Assembly (NCBI GenBank): GCA_027923505.1
Contig: BROI01000020.1
Location: forward strand, 248,001-312,000
From: Mayamaea pseudoterrestris
Lineage: Eukaryota > Bacillariophyta > Bacillariophyceae > Sellaphorales > Sellaphoraceae
Length of the DNA: 64,000 nt
Reading direction: 5' to 3'
The translations under genes and the position numbers were made by a program. The notes under the pieces are model-generated. The model was not told where the DNA came from and did no database searches. It was given only the letters and a program-made list of their open reading frames with translations. Below are positions 41,863 to 52,113 of the stretch, piece after piece; position 1 is the stretch's first letter, and each line of letters opens with the position of its first letter.

Positions 41863-44625
41863 ATGTCTCGCTGGGACGCCCTCAAGCCGGATAACACGAA
41901 AGAGAGACGTAATAACAGTAGAAGCAAGCAGTACAATCAACGAAACAACGGAGTGGAGCGACATCGTGTCAAGAGTAGTGACGAAGCCTCGTCGACGCTT
42001 GTCGATGATTGCTTTAACTTGCGAAAGCAGTGCCTCGCTCCAAGCAGGGACGACAAGACGGTAATAAGTCTTTCAAAAGCATTGAATAATGTTTTTGACC
42101 AGATACCAGTCAGTCAAGTCGCAAACTTGTTTGTGGAAGAAGCTATTCTGAATGAGCTATCGAGTCCGGACGCATCACAGGAGGTACATCTCGGTTTGCT
42201 TCAAACAATCCAAAAGCTGCTACTGTCTCCCAGTCATGCATCAGCGATCATGTCTCCAATAGTAGAAGACGTTTCTGCAAAAGGGAAGGAACAATTGCAA
42301 GTTAATCCAATTCGCATCCAGCTATTTCAAGCGTTGCAGCAAAGATTGCTGAGCGAAAACAATGATTCCTTTCTCGTCAAGAATTCAGCAAGCGAGACTT
42401 TAACCATGGCTTTAAAGTTTGCCTACAAGATTGAGCAGACCAGGAAGCATGCGGGAGCTTCGAATTTGGACGTGGAGCCGTCGAACTTGCAAATTTACCT
42501 TACCAAGTGGCTTCCTAAATTAGAGACCAAGCTCATTGCTCTGCAATTGCTACGAGCATTCTTGACGAGACATCCCTACGCTGCTCCCAGTTTGGCCATG
42601 TCATTGCTAGCCTCTACTTGTCATGCAACCAACGCTTGCTGTCGTTACTGTGGCTACGCTCGCAACTCCATTTTGTTGGATTGTTTCCATGATGACCAGG
42701 CAACTGATCGAAATGCTTCCGCCGCATGCGCCATGGAATGCACAGTTTTGTTGCTACGCAACATACCTCTTGATTTGTGGATGTCCACTTCAAGTAGCTC
42801 ATATCGATCGACTCTTAACTTTCATAGTCGCGTCGCGAGTGTGCTGGAGAATGTAATCAGCGTGACGAAATGCAGACTACATTTGCACGGCGATATCACG
42901 GACTCGACGAAGACGCTGACAATTTGCATTCTTGCGGTTATCCCCTTCCAGCACGCGAGCAGCGTTCTAAATCTTGCTGTAGAGTTGGTGGAGGTTTTGA
43001 CCCGTTGGATTGATGGGTCAAACGCACGCCAAACCTTTGCATTCGACGGTCTCGTCAGTGCGGCTGGTGGTTCCATCACCCCCCAGGGCGAGCTCGTACC
43101 CATGAGTCAAGCGCTGCGCACTTGGCTTGATACACACAAGGGAAAGAAGCTCTTGGTTCAACTGCTGTCTGGCTTGAAGCGTCCCGATGCGCCGGCGAAG
43201 CATTTTCGTTTGGTTGGAGTATTCCTGCGATCGCATCCTGCTCTAGTGACGAGTGAACTGGCGAATGCATCTGCATTCACCGATTGCGTGCAACACATCT
43301 TATTTAACGCGAACGCAAAATCGGCATCACTGGTCTTATGCATGGAGATGCTGCAGGGACTCCTGCGAGGAAGACACGATTATCCTGGCGAATTAAACGA
43401 TTGTTTTGACGTTGTTCCATTCGAACCGTGCGTATTCAAAATGATCTGTAACGCGGACGACTCAGTTATACAAGCTGCTTGTGATACTTATAGCTATTTC
43501 CTGCCATCCGATTGGGAACGATTGCATAAAAACGGGCATGCAAAACACTGCATCGAGATCTTTCAACGAATAGTCGATGTTTGCGAGTGCCGGCGTGGGC
43601 ACAAGGGCAAGTCGAACGCATGGAAATGTCTTGGTGACATGTGTACCAATTTCTTTCCTATTCAAGCGGAGTTTGATTTAGATGCGAGAAAGACTGCACT
43701 TGACATTGTCGCTCCAAGCATTTGTCGTGCAGCTTCGGGTGCAGAAATTGAACCTATGGTGCTGTTCGCTCTTGGTAATCTAGTGACAGCACTCAAGGAT
43801 TCATCGCTTTCCAATGTAATCGACGCTTCCATGCTTCATGAATTTGGACGAATAATTATGAACGGACTCATCGATCATGACGACAAGGTGGTGTCCAATT
43901 CGATCCGCGCGATTGGTCACTTCTTTTCTTCGTCACAACGCTGCAAACAACATACCACTCTTTTTAATGACGCATTTTTATGTCTTGCAGGCCGAATTGA
44001 TGCAGCAGTGGCTATGTCTACAGCGGATAGATCATCATTGACCTGGAAACAAAGATCAGCCACCAACAAACTGGCTTGGGGAGCTGCTAACGCACTCAAG
44101 GTCATGTTTAGTGCTAGCTTTCAAGTGGACTCTGCTATCATTGATCCCGTTATTTTTGATGCTCTAGTATCATGTGTGGAGCAATCGAGTCTATTAAATG
44201 ATAAGGTGGCTTGTTGCGCTACCAGCGCACTTCGAAATGTCAATTTCGCCGTTGTATCACCTAATTTAACGAAAAAAGATCTGGTTGCTCGATGCCTTGC
44301 CGCATGCATCGCGTCCCTTTTCACAAACTACAGCGAGAAGCTGAATCACAAGCTACACGAAGAACTGGAGCTGCTCTTGGAGCAATTGATCTACAACGGC
44401 TCGAGCTCAGACCTGTCAATCGCGTTTGTGTCCCAGTCATGCGACTCAAGCCACCTTAAGACAATTTATGAGTGGATGCAACTCAAAGGTATGCCGGAGC
44501 AATGCTTTAGAAAGGTATTGTCTGCTATTCGACAGTCAGAGCTCGTATTTGATGTTGAGATTGAGCAACAGTTTGCACGGCATGCCTCGATCGATTTTTC
44601 CAGAGAGCTCGACGAAGAGATCTAG
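41863..44625 (+). CDS. HEAT-repeat protein, HEATR6-like (920 aa)
   Basis: The frame is a single long exon of helical pairs typical of HEAT/ARM solenoids. Near residues 590-790 the order SNAWKCLGDMCTNF, MVLFALGNLVTALKD, VSNSIRAIGHFFSSS and NKLAWGAANALKVMF resembles the C-terminal half of HEATR6, a protein of poorly known function. The first 60 residues are basic and Asn/Arg-rich. No catalytic motif is expected. The start at MSRWDALKPDNTKE is the first ATG after the divergent promoter. HEATR6 identity is moderate; the HEAT architecture itself is firmer. Confidence 0.7.
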   Translation: MSRWDALKPDNTKERRNNSRSKQYNQRNNGVERHRVKSSDEASSTLVDDCFNLRKQCLAPSRDDKTVISLSKALNNVFDQIPVSQVANLFVEEAILNELSSPDASQEVHLGLLQTIQKLLLSPSHASAIMSPIVEDVSAKGKEQLQVNPIRIQLFQALQQRLLSENNDSFLVKNSASETLTMALKFAYKIEQTRKHAGASNLDVEPSNLQIYLTKWLPKLETKLIALQLLRAFLTRHPYAAPSLAMSLLASTCHATNACCRYCGYARNSILLDCFHDDQATDRNASAACAMECTVLLLRNIPLDLWMSTSSSSYRSTLNFHSRVASVLENVISVTKCRLHLHGDITDSTKTLTICILAVIPFQHASSVLNLAVELVEVLTRWIDGSNARQTFAFDGLVSAAGGSITPQGELVPMSQALRTWLDTHKGKKLLVQLLSGLKRPDAPAKHFRLVGVFLRSHPALVTSELANASAFTDCVQHILFNANAKSASLVLCMEMLQGLLRGRHDYPGELNDCFDVVPFEPCVFKMICNADDSVIQAACDTYSYFLPSDWERLHKNGHAKHCIEIFQRIVDVCECRRGHKGKSNAWKCLGDMCTNFFPIQAEFDLDARKTALDIVAPSICRAASGAEIEPMVLFALGNLVTALKDSSLSNVIDASMLHEFGRIIMNGLIDHDDKVVSNSIRAIGHFFSSSQRCKQHTTLFNDAFLCLAGRIDAAVAMSTADRSSLTWKQRSATNKLAWGAANALKVMFSASFQVDSAIIDPVIFDALVSCVEQSSLLNDKVACCATSALRNVNFAVVSPNLTKKDLVARCLAACIASLFTNYSEKLNHKLHEELELLLEQLIYNGSSSDLSIAFVSQSCDSSHLKTIYEWMQLKGMPEQCFRKVLSAIRQSELVFDVEIEQQFARHASIDFSRELDEEI

Positions 44626-44736
44626 CGTCACGTTGATTACAACTTTACACATAGACTGCGATATAGTTCATAAAACATGCAATTTAAGCTTATAGTTAGA
44701 CTCACAGCAAGAGAGCGCAAAACCCTGATCCGTCAT

Positions 44737-46212
44737 TTACAAGTAATCCTGCATGACCCACGGAGGGCAATTAAATGGAGGAAGATTTTCCTGCGGTGCA
44801 GCACAGCTCGCTGTAAAGAAAAAGGCAGAGGACGATTAAATATTGCAGCGTGAATGTCAAACTATATACGGATAATTGTCTTACCTGTCTTTTCGTCCCA
44901 AACATTCATGACACAATACCATTCTCCATTCCTTGTCCGATCAATGACACTCGACTTGGCATCCATTATGCGCAGTGTCGCTCGCCATTTACCACAAGAA
45001 GGATTGCAACACCGAACCCATTCATATGGTTCCTTACCCGAGGACACTTGCCGCTTTTTACTTAAACGAGTCTGCGTAGGCTGTCTTGTTTCATACGCTT
45101 CATTGCACTGCAACCGTCGCACCCAAATGCGCAAGTGTTTTCGTATGCGAGCATCCGCCGCACTCTCCGGCGTATGCGACGTTTCATACTCCTCCTCGGG
45201 CGCCGAACACTTGGCGCGTTCCGGATCCGTCTTGTTCATGCTGCAAAACCAGCGAGGCGGCAGCTTCTTTTCGTCAATGACGCCTCGCAGGCGACGCCAC
45301 TTTTTGCACTTGTCGCACTCGACCCATGTGCTGTTGGATGTCCCAGTGGTTTGGCCAAAGATGCTTCCGTCGCGGTCGGCGTCGGCATCATCATCGAGTC
45401 CGAGTGGATCGAGGTCGCGCTTGCTCTTGTTAGCCAAGGCATTTGCGGATCGGAGTGTGACGGAGCGAGTGTCTTCCTTGCGTTTTGCATTCGTAGGCGC
45501 AATCTTGCCTCTTTGTTTCCTAATGTTGGTAGCTTCCTTGCCAGATTCGGACGCATTCGAGTCATAGTCCTCCTCTCCATCGCCGTTGCCAAACCTTTTA
45601 GCATTTATATCACTCGCAGCTCCATACTGTTGCTGCGCCACAAACTTTCGCACCGACTGCTGCAGCGCAGCTCGATCTAGTCGCAAACGTTGACCTCGAT
45701 ACATGTAGCAATCTTCCTCATCCGAGCTAGCGGCATCGTGCAATATGCTTCCACTCGCGCTGTAAATATCTTCCTCAAAGACGCGACGCACTTGGTCGGC
45801 CACCGACTGCTGCGTCGGATTCAAGCGAATATGATTGTTATTGTTTGAGTTGTTTTTGCGAGGCTTCTTGGTGACATTTGTAGCTGCAGTAGTCTCCTTG
45901 TTGTTCGTTGTTGTTGCTTCCTTGGTAGAATCCTAAAGTGAAAGTCGAGGATGAGGAGGATCAATCAGTCAATCAGGGACAAGGTAAAAGAAAATCGCAT
46001 CAAACGTATAGATTCCTCATACAGTAGCAAGCAAAGAGAGCTTGAATTGCTCCTCATGCATTCAATGAAAGTTACAGCGAGCAAATGATACTCACCACGA
46101 CGGCTGCTGCTGTTCCCTTGTTCCGCCTTGGGGCCGTCTTAGTTTTGCGCTTGCGTCCGCCTGGCTGCTGCTGCTCGGAGGCTACGGATTCTCGCTCATC
46201 CTCATCGTCCAT
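44737..46212 (-). CDS. Protein with two CW-type zinc fingers (412 aa, three exons)
   Basis: Proposed exons on the minus strand are 46096-46212, 44885-45932 and 44737-44810, with introns of 163 and 74 nt (GTGAGT...TTTAG and GTAAGA...TACAG). The sum is 413 codons including the stop. Exon 1 encodes MDDEDERESVASEQQQ and a basic GGRKRKTKTAPRRNKG tract. CW finger 1 reads WVECDKCKKWRRL then PPRWFCSMN with KCSAPEEEYE. CW finger 2 reads WVRCCNPSCGKWRA then GEWYCVMNVWDEKT, and the last exon supplies the closing ASCAAPQENLP, so splicing completes the second finger. CW fingers read histone H3K4 methylation. A chromatin-reader role is likely; no enzymatic domain accompanies it. Confidence 0.85.
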
Positions 46213-46373
46213 GGTGAATGATGCTGTTTGTATAGCAAAAGAGGTACAATTGGAAGAGAAAGCAAGCTATAGATTCGAAACGGTCACGCCAAAAAAGTGG
46301 CATCATGGTGTCGCGGAAGATACTGGGCATGAGCAAGCGCGTCTGAAATCATTTTTTCACGAAAGCACGTTTT

Positions 46374-46400
46374 AGGCGCGCCGCGAAACAACGCGCGCCT
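46374..46400. repeat. GC-rich inverted repeat in a divergent promoter
   Basis: Arms AGGCGCGC (46374-46381) and GCGCGCCT (46393-46400) are perfect 8-bp inverted copies around an 11-nt loop. They lie in the 275-bp gap between the CW gene and the FtsH-like gene. The left side (TTTAGGCGCG) resembles the first bases and the TTA flank of the transposon at 27827, so this could be a remnant, or a protein-binding palindrome. Confidence 0.5.
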
Positions 46401-46487
46401 TTTCTTGCATCCGCAACAACCAAGGGTGAGTTGCATTTTAGCTTGCAGTAAGGGCAGCAAATACAATATAAAAATATATATAAAGCC

Positions 46488-48080
46488 ATGAACCAAAGCG
46501 AGTCTTTAGAGATTGCTGACGGTAATCTAAAACCAGCGAATGGTTTACTAGCAAGGACGGATGACGACGCTCCGCCACCGCAACTCGCACCTCATTCATC
46601 ATCGTTATGGAAACGATGGATATTGAAGCGACTCCAACACTTGCTTCAGCAAGATGACATTGACAATGAACGTTTTAAAAAGAAAATCATGACAGTCGTC
46701 ACTGCGCTGACCATTATGGGCTGCTACGCTGGCTATCGAAGACTATCGCAGCGCCAACGACGACCGCGCTTGCAAAACAGCTACCACCAATCGGCACAAA
46801 TGGCACCACTATCGCTGCTACTGCAAGCTGCCAAAAACGGAAGCATTCAAAAAGCATTATTGTCAAGCACTGGAAGTGCCGTATATTTCTTGATGCATGG
46901 CGGCAACGACGGCAACGAAAGTGAATGGAAGCAAACGCGGCTACCTCCATCGTGGTCGTCCAAGGATTTGATGGAAACAACCCTTGCATCGTGTGCGGAC
47001 GTTTCCACACTGCCGGAGCCGCTCTGGAGTCAACTTGCAAGTCCATTACTTGCTGCAGTTCCCTTTGTTTATCTGGGTTTCTTGTACAAATATGTTGTGA
47101 AACCAATGCTTGATCACGGCGGAAGTGACATGCCGACTCGACAACAGACATCATCGTCACACGCAACGACGACTAACCCAATTACATTCAAAGACGTGGC
47201 CGGCATGAGCGAATCTACGATACAGGATGTCAAGCAAGTCGTTGAATACTTGCATCATTACAAAGTCTACCAAAACATTGGCGCCAAACCGCCGCAAGGC
47301 GTCTTGCTGCACGGCCCGCCCGGAACGGGCAAGACGCTACTGGCGCAAGCCGTGGCGGGCGAAGCCAAGGTGGATTGTTTCGTCGCCTGCAGCGCCAGTG
47401 ACTTTGTGGAAGTGTACGTGGGACGAGGGGCCGCCCGCGTCCGAACCTTGTTCGAGCAAACACGGAGCGAGGCGAGGAAAAAGCATCAACAAACGCAATC
47501 GTGGTGGGATCGCTTACCGTTGCAGCTGCTCCAACCAAGAAAGCCTTTACAGCAGCAGCATGCTCCGTCTGCTATATTGTTCATTGACGAATTGGATGCG
47601 CTGGGAAAGACGAGAGCCACGTTGAATAGCAATGATGAGCGTGAACAGGCGTTGAATCAGCTACTGGTGGAGCTTGATGGCTTCCGACGATCCAGCGACG
47701 TGACGCTTGTCGTCATGGCAGCCAGTAACCGTGTGGATGTGTTGGATCCTGCAATCTTGCGACGGTTCGATCGCCAAATACATGTTGGACTTCCCGATCA
47801 CGTCGGGCGTGAGGAAATTCTCAAAGTTCATGCGCGGCAAATTCGTTGCGGCCCTGGCATAATTTGGAGCCAAATCGCTAGTGATGCAATGACTTTTGGG
47901 TTTTCAGGCGCGGACATTAGAAACTTGGTCAACGAATCGGCCCTCTTGGCCGTCAGAGAGCAGTCATCGACGGTAAATCAGTCTCATTTGGAACAAGCAG
48001 CGCGGCGAATCAGTCGAATGAAACGACATTCAGTCGGCCAGTCCATTGGGCTTATGAATGATGATCAATTGGGAGACTAG
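46488..48080 (+). CDS. FtsH-like AAA+ protein without M41 peptidase domain (530 aa)
   Basis: The AAA module (about residues 225-490) is of FtsH type: TFKDVAGMSESTIQDVKQVV, Walker A GPPGTGKTLLA (about 276), FVEVYVGRGAARVRTLF, Walker B ILFIDELDALG (about 364) and NRVDVLDPAILRRFDRQIHV. Two hydrophobic segments precede it (about 65-85 and 195-220), as in FtsH. FtsH then has a zinc peptidase with HExxH of about 200 residues; here the frame ends about 20 residues after the AAA lid (RRISRMKRHS), so no peptidase is encoded. Plant plastids have proteolytically inactive FtsHi proteins, but those keep a mutated peptidase domain, so complete absence is unusual. It probably acts as a membrane unfoldase or assembly factor. 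The N-terminus gives no clear signal peptide. Confidence 0.82.
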   Translation: MNQSESLEIADGNLKPANGLLARTDDDAPPPQLAPHSSSLWKRWILKRLQHLLQQDDIDNERFKKKIMTVVTALTIMGCYAGYRRLSQRQRRPRLQNSYHQSAQMAPLSLLLQAAKNGSIQKALLSSTGSAVYFLMHGGNDGNESEWKQTRLPPSWSSKDLMETTLASCADVSTLPEPLWSQLASPLLAAVPFVYLGFLYKYVVKPMLDHGGSDMPTRQQTSSSHATTTNPITFKDVAGMSESTIQDVKQVVEYLHHYKVYQNIGAKPPQGVLLHGPPGTGKTLLAQAVAGEAKVDCFVACSASDFVEVYVGRGAARVRTLFEQTRSEARKKHQQTQSWWDRLPLQLLQPRKPLQQQHAPSAILFIDELDALGKTRATLNSNDEREQALNQLLVELDGFRRSSDVTLVVMAASNRVDVLDPAILRRFDRQIHVGLPDHVGREEILKVHARQIRCGPGIIWSQIASDAMTFGFSGADIRNLVNESALLAVREQSSTVNQSHLEQAARRISRMKRHSVGQSIGLMNDDQLGD

Positions 48081-48129
48081 TTGTATCTACATGACACGTA
48101 GCAAACGTAGAAGGAGCCGAAACATAAAC

Positions 48130-48137
48130 TACCGGTA
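48130..48137. promoter_or_regulatory. TACCGGTA palindrome
   Basis: An exact copy of the recurrent palindrome lies about 50 bp after the stop of the FtsH-like gene, in the convergent gap before the Pkr1-like gene. Confidence 0.25.
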
Positions 48138-48356
48138 CAGTAGCTGACTGCGATGCTCTGGCCAAGCAAAAGCAGGACGCTGCACTGCAAGCATAGTACA
48201 CAGACATAGCAAATGTGGCATCACTCAGTAGACCATATAAAAGTATTTATTGATTACCAAGCACGAACTCTTTTCATAGAAACACATGAACTAATTGCAC
48301 CTAGACGATTAATATCAAGAGAAATTACCCCCATAGCTTTCGACAGATGCACAGAT

Positions 48357-48792
48357 TCAATCCGTCTTGGCTTGTTGCGCTCCAGAAGTCTTGGACACGG
48401 TGGTGCTTCCTTCACCGCTTTGCTTTGATCGCGATGCTCGCAACTTGTTGTATTCCGATTCAAAGAATGAGAGACTTATTAATAGACCTGTAAAAAAAAA
48501 GCAAAAATGAATATAAAAGATGAGATGGTAAGGATGCTCAAAAAGCCAGCTTCCGAACTGAAGTCTCGAATTATCATCATCATCCATTCCTTTTGAGCCA
48601 GGACAGTAGTCATAAATATTGTATATACTTACCAGCCGACAACATGCTGAGAATCACCATGTGAACCCGCGCCACACCAACCACGGCGGCAGAGAACGTG
48701 AGCAAGAGGAGAATGACAATGACGACACGAACAAATGGCAAAAGCATGACTCCGCCGCCAGGTGACATGACTTGGGAAACGAAGGAAGACAT
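48357..48792 (-). CDS. Pkr1-like V-ATPase assembly protein (96 aa, two exons)
   Basis: Proposed exons on the minus strand are 48633-48792 and 48357-48487, with a 145-nt intron (GTAAGT...TTTACAG), totalling 291 nt in frame. The product has MSSFVSQVMSPGGGVMLLPF, a first transmembrane helix (VVIVILLLLTFSAAVVGV) and a second (HMVILSMLSAGLLISLSFF), then SEYNKLRASRSKQSGEGSTT. Size, the two helices, the initial PG motif and the SAGL..FF.E core match Pkr1, an ER protein required to assemble the V-ATPase membrane sector in yeast. The gene is recognisable only after joining two exons. Confidence 0.72.
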
Positions 48793-49554
48793 GATAACGC
48801 GTGCTATGAGTAGAGAATGTCCAGAACGGTTTTGTAGAGAGGAGCAGTCGCTTCCGTCGAGGATGGTTTCGTCGATCCAAGCAACTGACTGTTGACCATG
48901 CCGGCGCGCACGCCGCACGCTGCCGCGTGGAGAACACAACAATGAAAACTACGTCACAAAAGTCGTAGTGACCAGTCATATTTCATCCTCGCTGCATATG
49001 CATCTTGAAAGCTCGACGTTCGTCGCCAGCAAGCTTCAAGACTTCAAGCTCCATGTGACACGTGACGCCAGAAGGCTTAAGCTTGTTCGCATTGTTGTCG
49101 TGCAAGTTGCCGTTTCTATTCGTGAAAATGTTCGCAACAAGTGACTGTAGCCTGTAAAGTACTTTCTGCGAGCTGATACTCCGAAAGTCGACGCTTCAAC
49201 AACCCGTCATCGATCGTCGCAGGCGCGCACCTCGTATGATACGCGTAAGCGTCGCGTCGCGCAAGTCAAGGAAACGCATCGGCTGGAGGCCCTACAATTT
49301 CAATATCTGTTTCCTTGTCGAGACAGAGTCAATAGGCAGGTGATCATCAAGCTCAAGAGTTGTTGAGAGCGAAGCAAGCGGAACTCTTCAGTGCTGGCTT
49401 GTCGGCAGCCTGACGTTCCACTGTCATCTTCACCTGTCATCTGTCGTCATCGGGTGGCTGATAGCGACGGTCGCACAAGCTGGAGGCGTCTTTATTCGCT
49501 CTCTCCAGTCGATTCTTCTGCTTGTCGCAAACTCTTTGAAGCAATCATAGTAGA
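48793..49554. promoter_or_regulatory. Divergent intergenic region
   Basis: This 762-bp gap separates the Pkr1-like start (48792) and the bZIP-like gene at 49555. No open frame of value was found. Around 49225-49262 it is CG-rich with GCGTCGCGTCGCGCA, and the stretch may include a long 5' leader. Confidence 0.35.
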
Positions 49555-50349
49555 ATGAACGTGGACGCAGCATCCGACGTTGACAAATGCCGAGACAATG
49601 AGGGAGTGAGATCGCCTCGAAGCCGCACGTTTGCTATCGTTGCTGCTTCGCAGGACGCGCTTGACATCATGTCTCGCAAACGAAAGCAAGTGCATACGTC
49701 TCGTCTGACCGAGCTTGAGAATCTGAGCAAGACGGTCCAACAGGAAGAGGCGATATCACTCGAGGAGAGACAGCGGCAGATGGGAATTATTTACTCGCGT
49801 CGCAAGCGAGTGCGGCACAACCAGCGGATCGATGGTCTCACAGAGACTTGCGTGTCATACAGAGAATGTAATGAGTATCTTTCCGAAGAGAATAAGCGTC
49901 TTGAGGGCTTGTTGGAGCAGGCGAGCAAGATTGCGGAAATGGTTGTATCATCTTCTGATGGTTCAAATGCAAGTCAAGGGGCTTTGCTAGCTGATACGGC
50001 ATCGTCCATCTCAACAAACAGTCTGCAGATACCAACTGGTCGCGATTCTTACACCGACCGTAACATGCCCTCGCGTCCTTTCCTTCCTCCTCCTGGCATT
50101 CTGCCAGCTGGAGAGCACCTGAACGCTTGGAATTTATCCCAGTTGCACCAGCGCGTGACTTTGGGTCAATTAAGAGCGGACCCATTCTCCAATCCGAATT
50201 CCATTTCTTGGAGCGACACTACTCGCAGGCACCAACAACATTTTATGTCGTTAGGACTGGATGGATATGCTGACGGAATGCGGAGCGCTTGTGGCAGGCA
50301 GGCAATGCCCTTTAAAGCAACATCGTTGCCTCTGTGCCCAGTGGGCTGA
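49555..50349 (+). CDS. bZIP-like transcription factor, copy A (264 aa)
   Basis: The conserved core is MSRKRKQVHTSRLTELENLS, then EERQRQMGIIYSRRKRVRHN followed by a leucine-zipper-like heptad region (LTETCVSYRECNEYLSEENKRLEGLL). The SRRKR basic end and heptads fit a bZIP, but the invariant Asn of the N-x7-R DNA-reading motif is Arg here (RQMGIIYSR). Such divergent bZIPs are a stramenopile feature as I recall. The rest is Pro/Ser/Gln-rich. It is about 44% or more alike in the core to copy B at 51178-52113 and lies tail-to-tail with it, so the pair probably arose by inverted duplication. Confidence 0.75.
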   Translation: MNVDAASDVDKCRDNEGVRSPRSRTFAIVAASQDALDIMSRKRKQVHTSRLTELENLSKTVQQEEAISLEERQRQMGIIYSRRKRVRHNQRIDGLTETCVSYRECNEYLSEENKRLEGLLEQASKIAEMVVSSSDGSNASQGALLADTASSISTNSLQIPTGRDSYTDRNMPSRPFLPPPGILPAGEHLNAWNLSQLHQRVTLGQLRADPFSNPNSISWSDTTRRHQQHFMSLGLDGYADGMRSACGRQAMPFKATSLPLCPVG

Positions 50350-51177
50350 CCCAGGGCGTTTTCAGCAGCTTGACCATACCATCGCGGTCAGGCGCCCCAT
50401 CAGAGCTATCTCGCATTGCAACGAGAGGAGGCTCGCCAGCACCCGTTTGAAACATCCAAAACCTTGCTTGAGCAGTTGCTTCGCGCGCAGCAGCCATAGT
50501 TGCTGCAATGCCTGCCAAGTGTTTCATGCTACGGTACTCCGCGTTTGTTTCTTTGAAACTGTGGTGAATATGCTTTAATGACGGCCAGCAAGATCTGGCT
50601 TGAAACATCATGTTCATTCGGCAATTGAAACAAATATGTAGGTAGCTCATTCTGTTGCTATAACATGCTAAACATGTGACCTATTAGAACACCTATGTAC
50701 CTACACGTCCACTAGTAAACATACATAGACTACATCTAATGTACTTACCCGGTAGAACAATACTAAAGTGCATTGTTTGTTACCCTAGTATTGTCATGAA
50801 GCAGATGTCGCACTGTGACAATCACGACAGACCTGGCGGCGTTTGACATCGCCATCACAACATGATTGGAGGGAAACGAAGTTAACGACTTTCGTGGACC
50901 GACGAAGGCTTTTCACTTCTATTAAACTCATTGCTAAAGATCCAACGAAAGAAGAACGCGAGCAACGGAGAAGCGAAAAATGTGATGTTCTCCACAATCT
51001 TACTGCCCAGGACCAGAACAACGACGTCAACAGGTAGTAACTTCCCGAAAGGTAAAAGAAACATCTCTACGACCAAAGCTGCTCCCCTTGCCGATCCAAT
51101 CGTTGCAATGTAGTTGCGGCTATGTCAGGACTTTCCGAAAGTAAATATTGTAGTGGTAAACACCATAAGCGAATCGA
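50350..51177. other. Gap between convergent bZIP-like paralogues
   Basis: This 828-bp region contains only short frames on both strands (up to 112 codons, low-complexity or antisense to the 3' UTRs). I see no gene or repeat to support. Confidence 0.3.
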
Positions 51178-52113
51178 TCACTCAGCATTGCCTCCGCGCT
51201 TTCGTGCCTGCTCGAGCAACGCCAGTATATCCACAGAAGCGTTTGACAAAGGGGGATCCACAGGCTGACTTGATGGTGCGGATGTTCGATGATTCATCCC
51301 ACTAGAAGCGACTCCTGATTGAATTGGCAGCGCCAACTGAATTGGCAACGTCCCACCCACAGCGTATGCGGCATGTTCAAGCCTTGTCGGCGAAAGGCTG
51401 CTATTAGGAAGATTGAAAGTATGCAAATGCTGAGCGACTTGTTGGTGCTGAAAAGGAGGACCAATACTTTGATGTGGTGTGCCTTGCCATGCCAGAGTTG
51501 ACTGAAGTGGATGTCCTGCCCATTGAGTATTTGCACTAGCTGCGCGGGCACCAGATGTCACGGAAGCTACAGCTGCTTGAGATGGAATGTTTTGCGGAAA
51601 CTCAAAGCCTGTACTGTCAAATGGACCATGAACTAGCGGAAAATTGCGGTTAAATTGGTTGCTGCTGCTCGGGAACGTAAATGGATGCGCGTGTTGCTGG
51701 TAAGTGACTTCGTTCGAGGCTCCAGACGCTTGCACTGATCCTCCTGCTTTTGAAAGCAGTGATTCGAGATGCAGATCGTCTTTTTGCAGGCGCTCATTTT
51801 CTTGTCGGAGGGAGACACATGTCTCGGTAAGCTCGTCTATCCGTTGGTTCTGGCGTACTCGCTTTCGTCTGGAGTAAATCATGCTCATCTGGCGCTGCCT
51901 CTCCTCTGCAGACAATTCTTCCTCGTTCCGCAGAGTGCTACTGATGTTGTTGAGCTCGGAAAGGCGAGCCTTGTGTTCCAGCTTACGTTTACGAGACATA
52001 TCTTCAAGTGCACTCTGGGTGGCAACGAGTCCAGTGTAGCTGGACGGATGGCTTTTCTGCTCCTCCGATGGCGCGCTGTCATCATCATCTTGAATTGAAT
52101 CTCTCTTGTTCAT
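51178..52113 (-). CDS. bZIP-like transcription factor, copy B (311 aa)
   Basis: The start is taken at 52113 (MNKRDSIQDDDDSAPSEEQK), since upstream codons are not conserved in copy A. The core SRKRKLEHKARLSELNNI, then EERQRQMSMIYSRRKRVRQN and IDELTETCVSLRQENERLQK, matches copy A, including the Arg in place of the usual Asn. Heptad leucines continue for about three turns (HLESLLSKAGGS). The C-terminal half is rich in Ala, Gln, His and Pro and ends LPIQLALPIQSGVASSG / VDILALLEQARKRGG, a possible activation region. Target genes cannot be guessed. Confidence 0.75.
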   Translation of the reverse strand: MNKRDSIQDDDDSAPSEEQKSHPSSYTGLVATQSALEDMSRKRKLEHKARLSELNNISSTLRNEEELSAEERQRQMSMIYSRRKRVRQNQRIDELTETCVSLRQENERLQKDDLHLESLLSKAGGSVQASGASNEVTYQQHAHPFTFPSSSNQFNRNFPLVHGPFDSTGFEFPQNIPSQAAVASVTSGARAASANTQWAGHPLQSTLAWQGTPHQSIGPPFQHQQVAQHLHTFNLPNSSLSPTRLEHAAYAVGGTLPIQLALPIQSGVASSGMNHRTSAPSSQPVDPPLSNASVDILALLEQARKRGGNAE

